NCBI GenBank assembly: GCA_027066255.1
Contig: JAMOOA010000015.1
Location: 1-18,265 of the forward strand
Reading direction: 5' to 3'
Source of the DNA: Candidatus Altimarinota bacterium
GTDB taxonomy: Bacteria; Patescibacteriota; Gracilibacteria; BD1-5; UBA6164
Length of the DNA: 18,265 bases
The notes under the pieces were generated by a model that had not been told where the DNA came from, ran no database searches, and saw nothing but the letters and a program-made list of their open reading frames with translations. Shown here piece by piece: positions 18,045 to 18,265 of this stretch; within the stretch, counting starts at the first letter, position 1, and each line of letters begins with the position of its first letter. The translations under genes and the position numbers were made by a program.

Positions 18045-18265
18045 ATGTATAAACAGATGCTTTGAAAGATATCACAAGTCAGTGATATCATGAGTATCCT
18101 TTCTCATGAGAAACGTCTCGGGATGCTTTGTCTGATTTCTGAGAAGGAACGAAATATAAGTGAACTGACAGACCTATTAGGTATATCCCAATCTCTTACT
18201 TCTCAATTCGCTCTGAAGATGAGGGATCAAGGAATTCTTAAAAGTAGGAAAGAAGGAAAAGAGGT
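18045..18265 (+). CDS. ArsR-family winged-helix repressor, 3' end outside the window
   Basis: Only the first 73 codons are present. After an N-terminal helix, I-L-S-H-E-K-R-L-G-M-L matches the ArsR start (x-L-S-x-x-x-R-L-x-I-L). The helix-turn-helix follows with N-I-S-E-L-T-D-L-L-G-I-S-Q-S-L-T-S-Q, the recognition helix of this family, then L-K-M-R-D-Q-G-I-L-K-S-R-K-E-G-K and the beginning of the wing. One TGA glycine is at codon 7. The inducer-binding residues, if any, cannot be seen because the C-terminus is cut. No metal-binding CxC pair is visible in the part present. Confidence 0.85.

Overview
The window reads as a piece of an AT-rich genome from Candidate Phyla Radiation bacteria that use genetic code 25 (UGA = glycine), i.e. 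Gracilibacteria or Absconditabacteria (SR1). With the standard code nearly every gene here is broken by in-frame TGA. Read as glycine, the genes become full length, and several TGA codons fall on glycines fixed in their families: next to the AtpD P-loop, in the pyrophosphatase G-H-K-N-P-D-T-D motif, in the NMNAT G-R-F-Q-P-F motif, and in the G-G-E motif of radical SAM proteins. All complete genes end in TAA or TAG. Start sites lack a clear Shine-Dalgarno sequence. All coordinates below assume code 25.

Region 1 (3-5852, minus strand) is a compact seven-gene operon that I identify as a His-Xaa-Ser (Hxs) radical SAM peptide-modification locus. In transcription order it holds HxsD (with an unusual acidic tail), a 65-aa unknown, the maturase HxsB, the precursor HxsA (121 aa, nine His-X-Ser triplets, six of them tandem His-Gly-Ser), the maturase HxsC, a membrane-anchored 254-aa unknown, and a further 497-aa radical SAM protein. 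The next gene begins at the window edge.

Region 2 (6034-7472, plus strand) is a two-gene operon, a family II pyrophosphatase overlapping a NadM-type NMN adenylyltransferase. The second enzyme makes PPi and the first removes it. A bidirectional terminator separates it from the convergent ATP synthase operon.

Region 3 (7504-17362, minus strand) is a 16-gene F-type ATP synthase operon. A canonical order (atpI/Z-like, a, c, b, delta, alpha, gamma, beta, epsilon) is preceded by a second a-c-b set. The first c subunit is a double hairpin carrying Na+-type ligands in both hairpins; the second is a single hairpin of H+ type. One F1 may therefore serve two Fo sectors with different ion use. Three small membrane proteins of unknown function sit among the F1 genes, two of them clear paralogues. 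The delta subunit is short, and a 229-bp stretch without a convincing gene interrupts the operon between c2 and b2.

Region 4 (17522-18265, plus strand) holds a single-domain cyclic-nucleotide-binding protein, divergent from the ATP synthase operon, then a strong terminator and the start of an ArsR-type repressor cut by the window end.
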